Shown piece by piece: positions 63,365 to 64,000 of a DNA stretch of 64,000 nucleotides (the first letter of the stretch is position 1; every line of letters begins with the position of its first letter). The position numbers were made by a program, and so were the translations under genes. The DNA is from Sphingobacterium sp. SRCM116780 (GTDB taxonomy: Bacteria > Bacteroidota > Bacteroidia > Sphingobacteriales > Sphingobacteriaceae). The stretch covers positions 2,418,001 through 2,482,000 of the forward strand of contig NZ_CP090446.1 in assembly GCF_021442025.1 (NCBI RefSeq), in the 5' to 3' direction. Below the pieces are notes generated by a model. That model was not told the DNA's origin. It did not search any database and saw only the letters and a program-made list of their open reading frames with translations.

Positions 63365-64000
63365 ATGATAAAATTTAAATCATTGCTCCTTTATTTGGCT
63401 TGTTTCTTCCTGTCCCTCAACTCTTATGCCCAACCTTATTATTTCAATCATTATCAAATCAATGAGGGGTTATCCAACAATGCGGTCATTTGTAGTATGC
63501 AAGATAGTTATGGCTTCTTATGGTTTGGTACCAAGGATGGATTAAACAGATTTGATGGCAATAATTTCAAACTCTTTACCTCATCACATCAAGATAAAAA
63601 TAGTCTCGGAAGCAATTCGATCATATCTTTAAGAGAGGATTATCAGAAACACATGTGGATAGGTACCGACCAAGGTATTTATTCCTATGATCCCATTCAT
63701 GAAAAATTCCGTTTACTGAGTGAAAAATTTAGAGGTACAGAGGTCCCTGTTATTATAGCGGATAATAAGCATAAACTCTGGTTTATTTCCAATGGTGCTC
63801 TCTATGTATATAATATAGATAATAAAGAAACAACGCAGATCACCAAATCGGAATACTATGTCACTTCCATCAATACTACGCGCGCTGGAGTAATTTATTT
63901 TGGTACCCCTGAAGGCACAATATATACGGTTTGCGACAACAACAAGGTAACCTTATTACTCGATTTCACGAAAACGTTTGGAAAAAAAGATTGGTATAGT
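63365..64000 (+). CDS. Hybrid two-component system sensor, N-terminal part (runs off window)
   Basis: A frame opening with ATG at 63365 stays open for 212 codons to the end of the window. It has a signal peptide (SLLLYLACFFLSLNSYA, then Q), then two-component-regulator propeller repeats (NAVICSMQDSYGFLWFGTKD, then GLNRFDG; and SIISLREDYQKHMWIGTDQG). Each has the typical W-[FI]-G-T-x-[DQ]-G motif of the periplasmic sensors of Bacteroidota hybrid kinases, which bind oligosaccharides and switch on PULs. The kinase and receiver parts would lie beyond the window. It is the likely regulator of the adjacent PUL. Confidence 0.85.
   Translation, partial: MIKFKSLLLYLACFFLSLNSYAQPYYFNHYQINEGLSNNAVICSMQDSYGFLWFGTKDGLNRFDGNNFKLFTSSHQDKNSLGSNSIISLREDYQKHMWIGTDQGIYSYDPIHEKFRLLSEKFRGTEVPVIIADNKHKLWFISNGALYVYNIDNKETTQITKSEYYVTSINTTRAGVIYFGTPEGTIYTVCDNNKVTLLLDFTKTFGKKDWYS

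Overview
The window looks like a chromosomal segment of a Bacteroidota bacterium, most likely Sphingobacterium or a close relative in Sphingobacteriaceae. The signs are SusC/SusD glycan-uptake genes, many secreted glycoside hydrolases, TAnnTTTG -7 promoter elements, few Shine-Dalgarno sequences, a TamB/TamL pair, an LtaS-like phosphatase-superfamily pair, and AT-rich DNA. The assignment is inferred from gene content; no database search was run.

Left part (1-9.1 kb): three tandem secreted glycosidase genes (a GH144-type glucanase cut by the window edge, GH43 plus discoidin, GH3) look like the end of a glucan-use operon, plausibly for beta-1,2-glucan. They end at a bidirectional terminator and face a two-gene operon of LtaS/OpgB-like membrane enzymes, whose promoter has a cluster of four TATGATAA sites.

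Middle part (9.4-30.3 kb): mostly core genes. These are valS, an exported SH3-like protein, small membrane/DUF4342 proteins, a Dabb protein, tamB-tamL, mdh, a small HMA-AraC-like regulator, a retropepsin-like gene, an MFS transporter, fsa, a Fur-family regulator, rnr with a possibly structured leader, and a DinB/DUF1572 gene. Two genes (retropepsin, fur) seem to be read from leaderless mRNAs.

30.5-34.2 kb: an IS3-family element with a clear -1 frameshift heptamer, higher-GC codon use, unusual 32-bp-period repeats at its right end and a strong 20-bp inverted repeat beyond. An acyltransferase-SGNH gene follows.

34.2-46.5 kb: rpsL-rpsG-fusA-rpsJ, with rpsJ ending in a terminator instead of continuing into rplC; an AI-2E transporter; a beta-barrel protein; tRNA-Cys with a 59-residue basic protein gene; cutC; an unknown protein and an Smr protein. 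Next is a two-component system followed by two PepSY-like genes. An almost identical 11-bp-spaced direct repeat lies before both the regulator gene and the PepSY-like genes, which suggests the operator of this system. A DUF1080 gene follows.

46.7-64 kb: a polysaccharide utilisation locus on the minus strand (SusC, SusD, DUF3823, GH127, GH2, DUF4965 'glutaminase-like', GH43, GH76). Upstream of it lie a secreted aldose epimerase and, divergently, the start of a hybrid two-component sensor gene that runs off the right edge. The enzyme set points to an arabinose-containing glycan, but the target is not certain.
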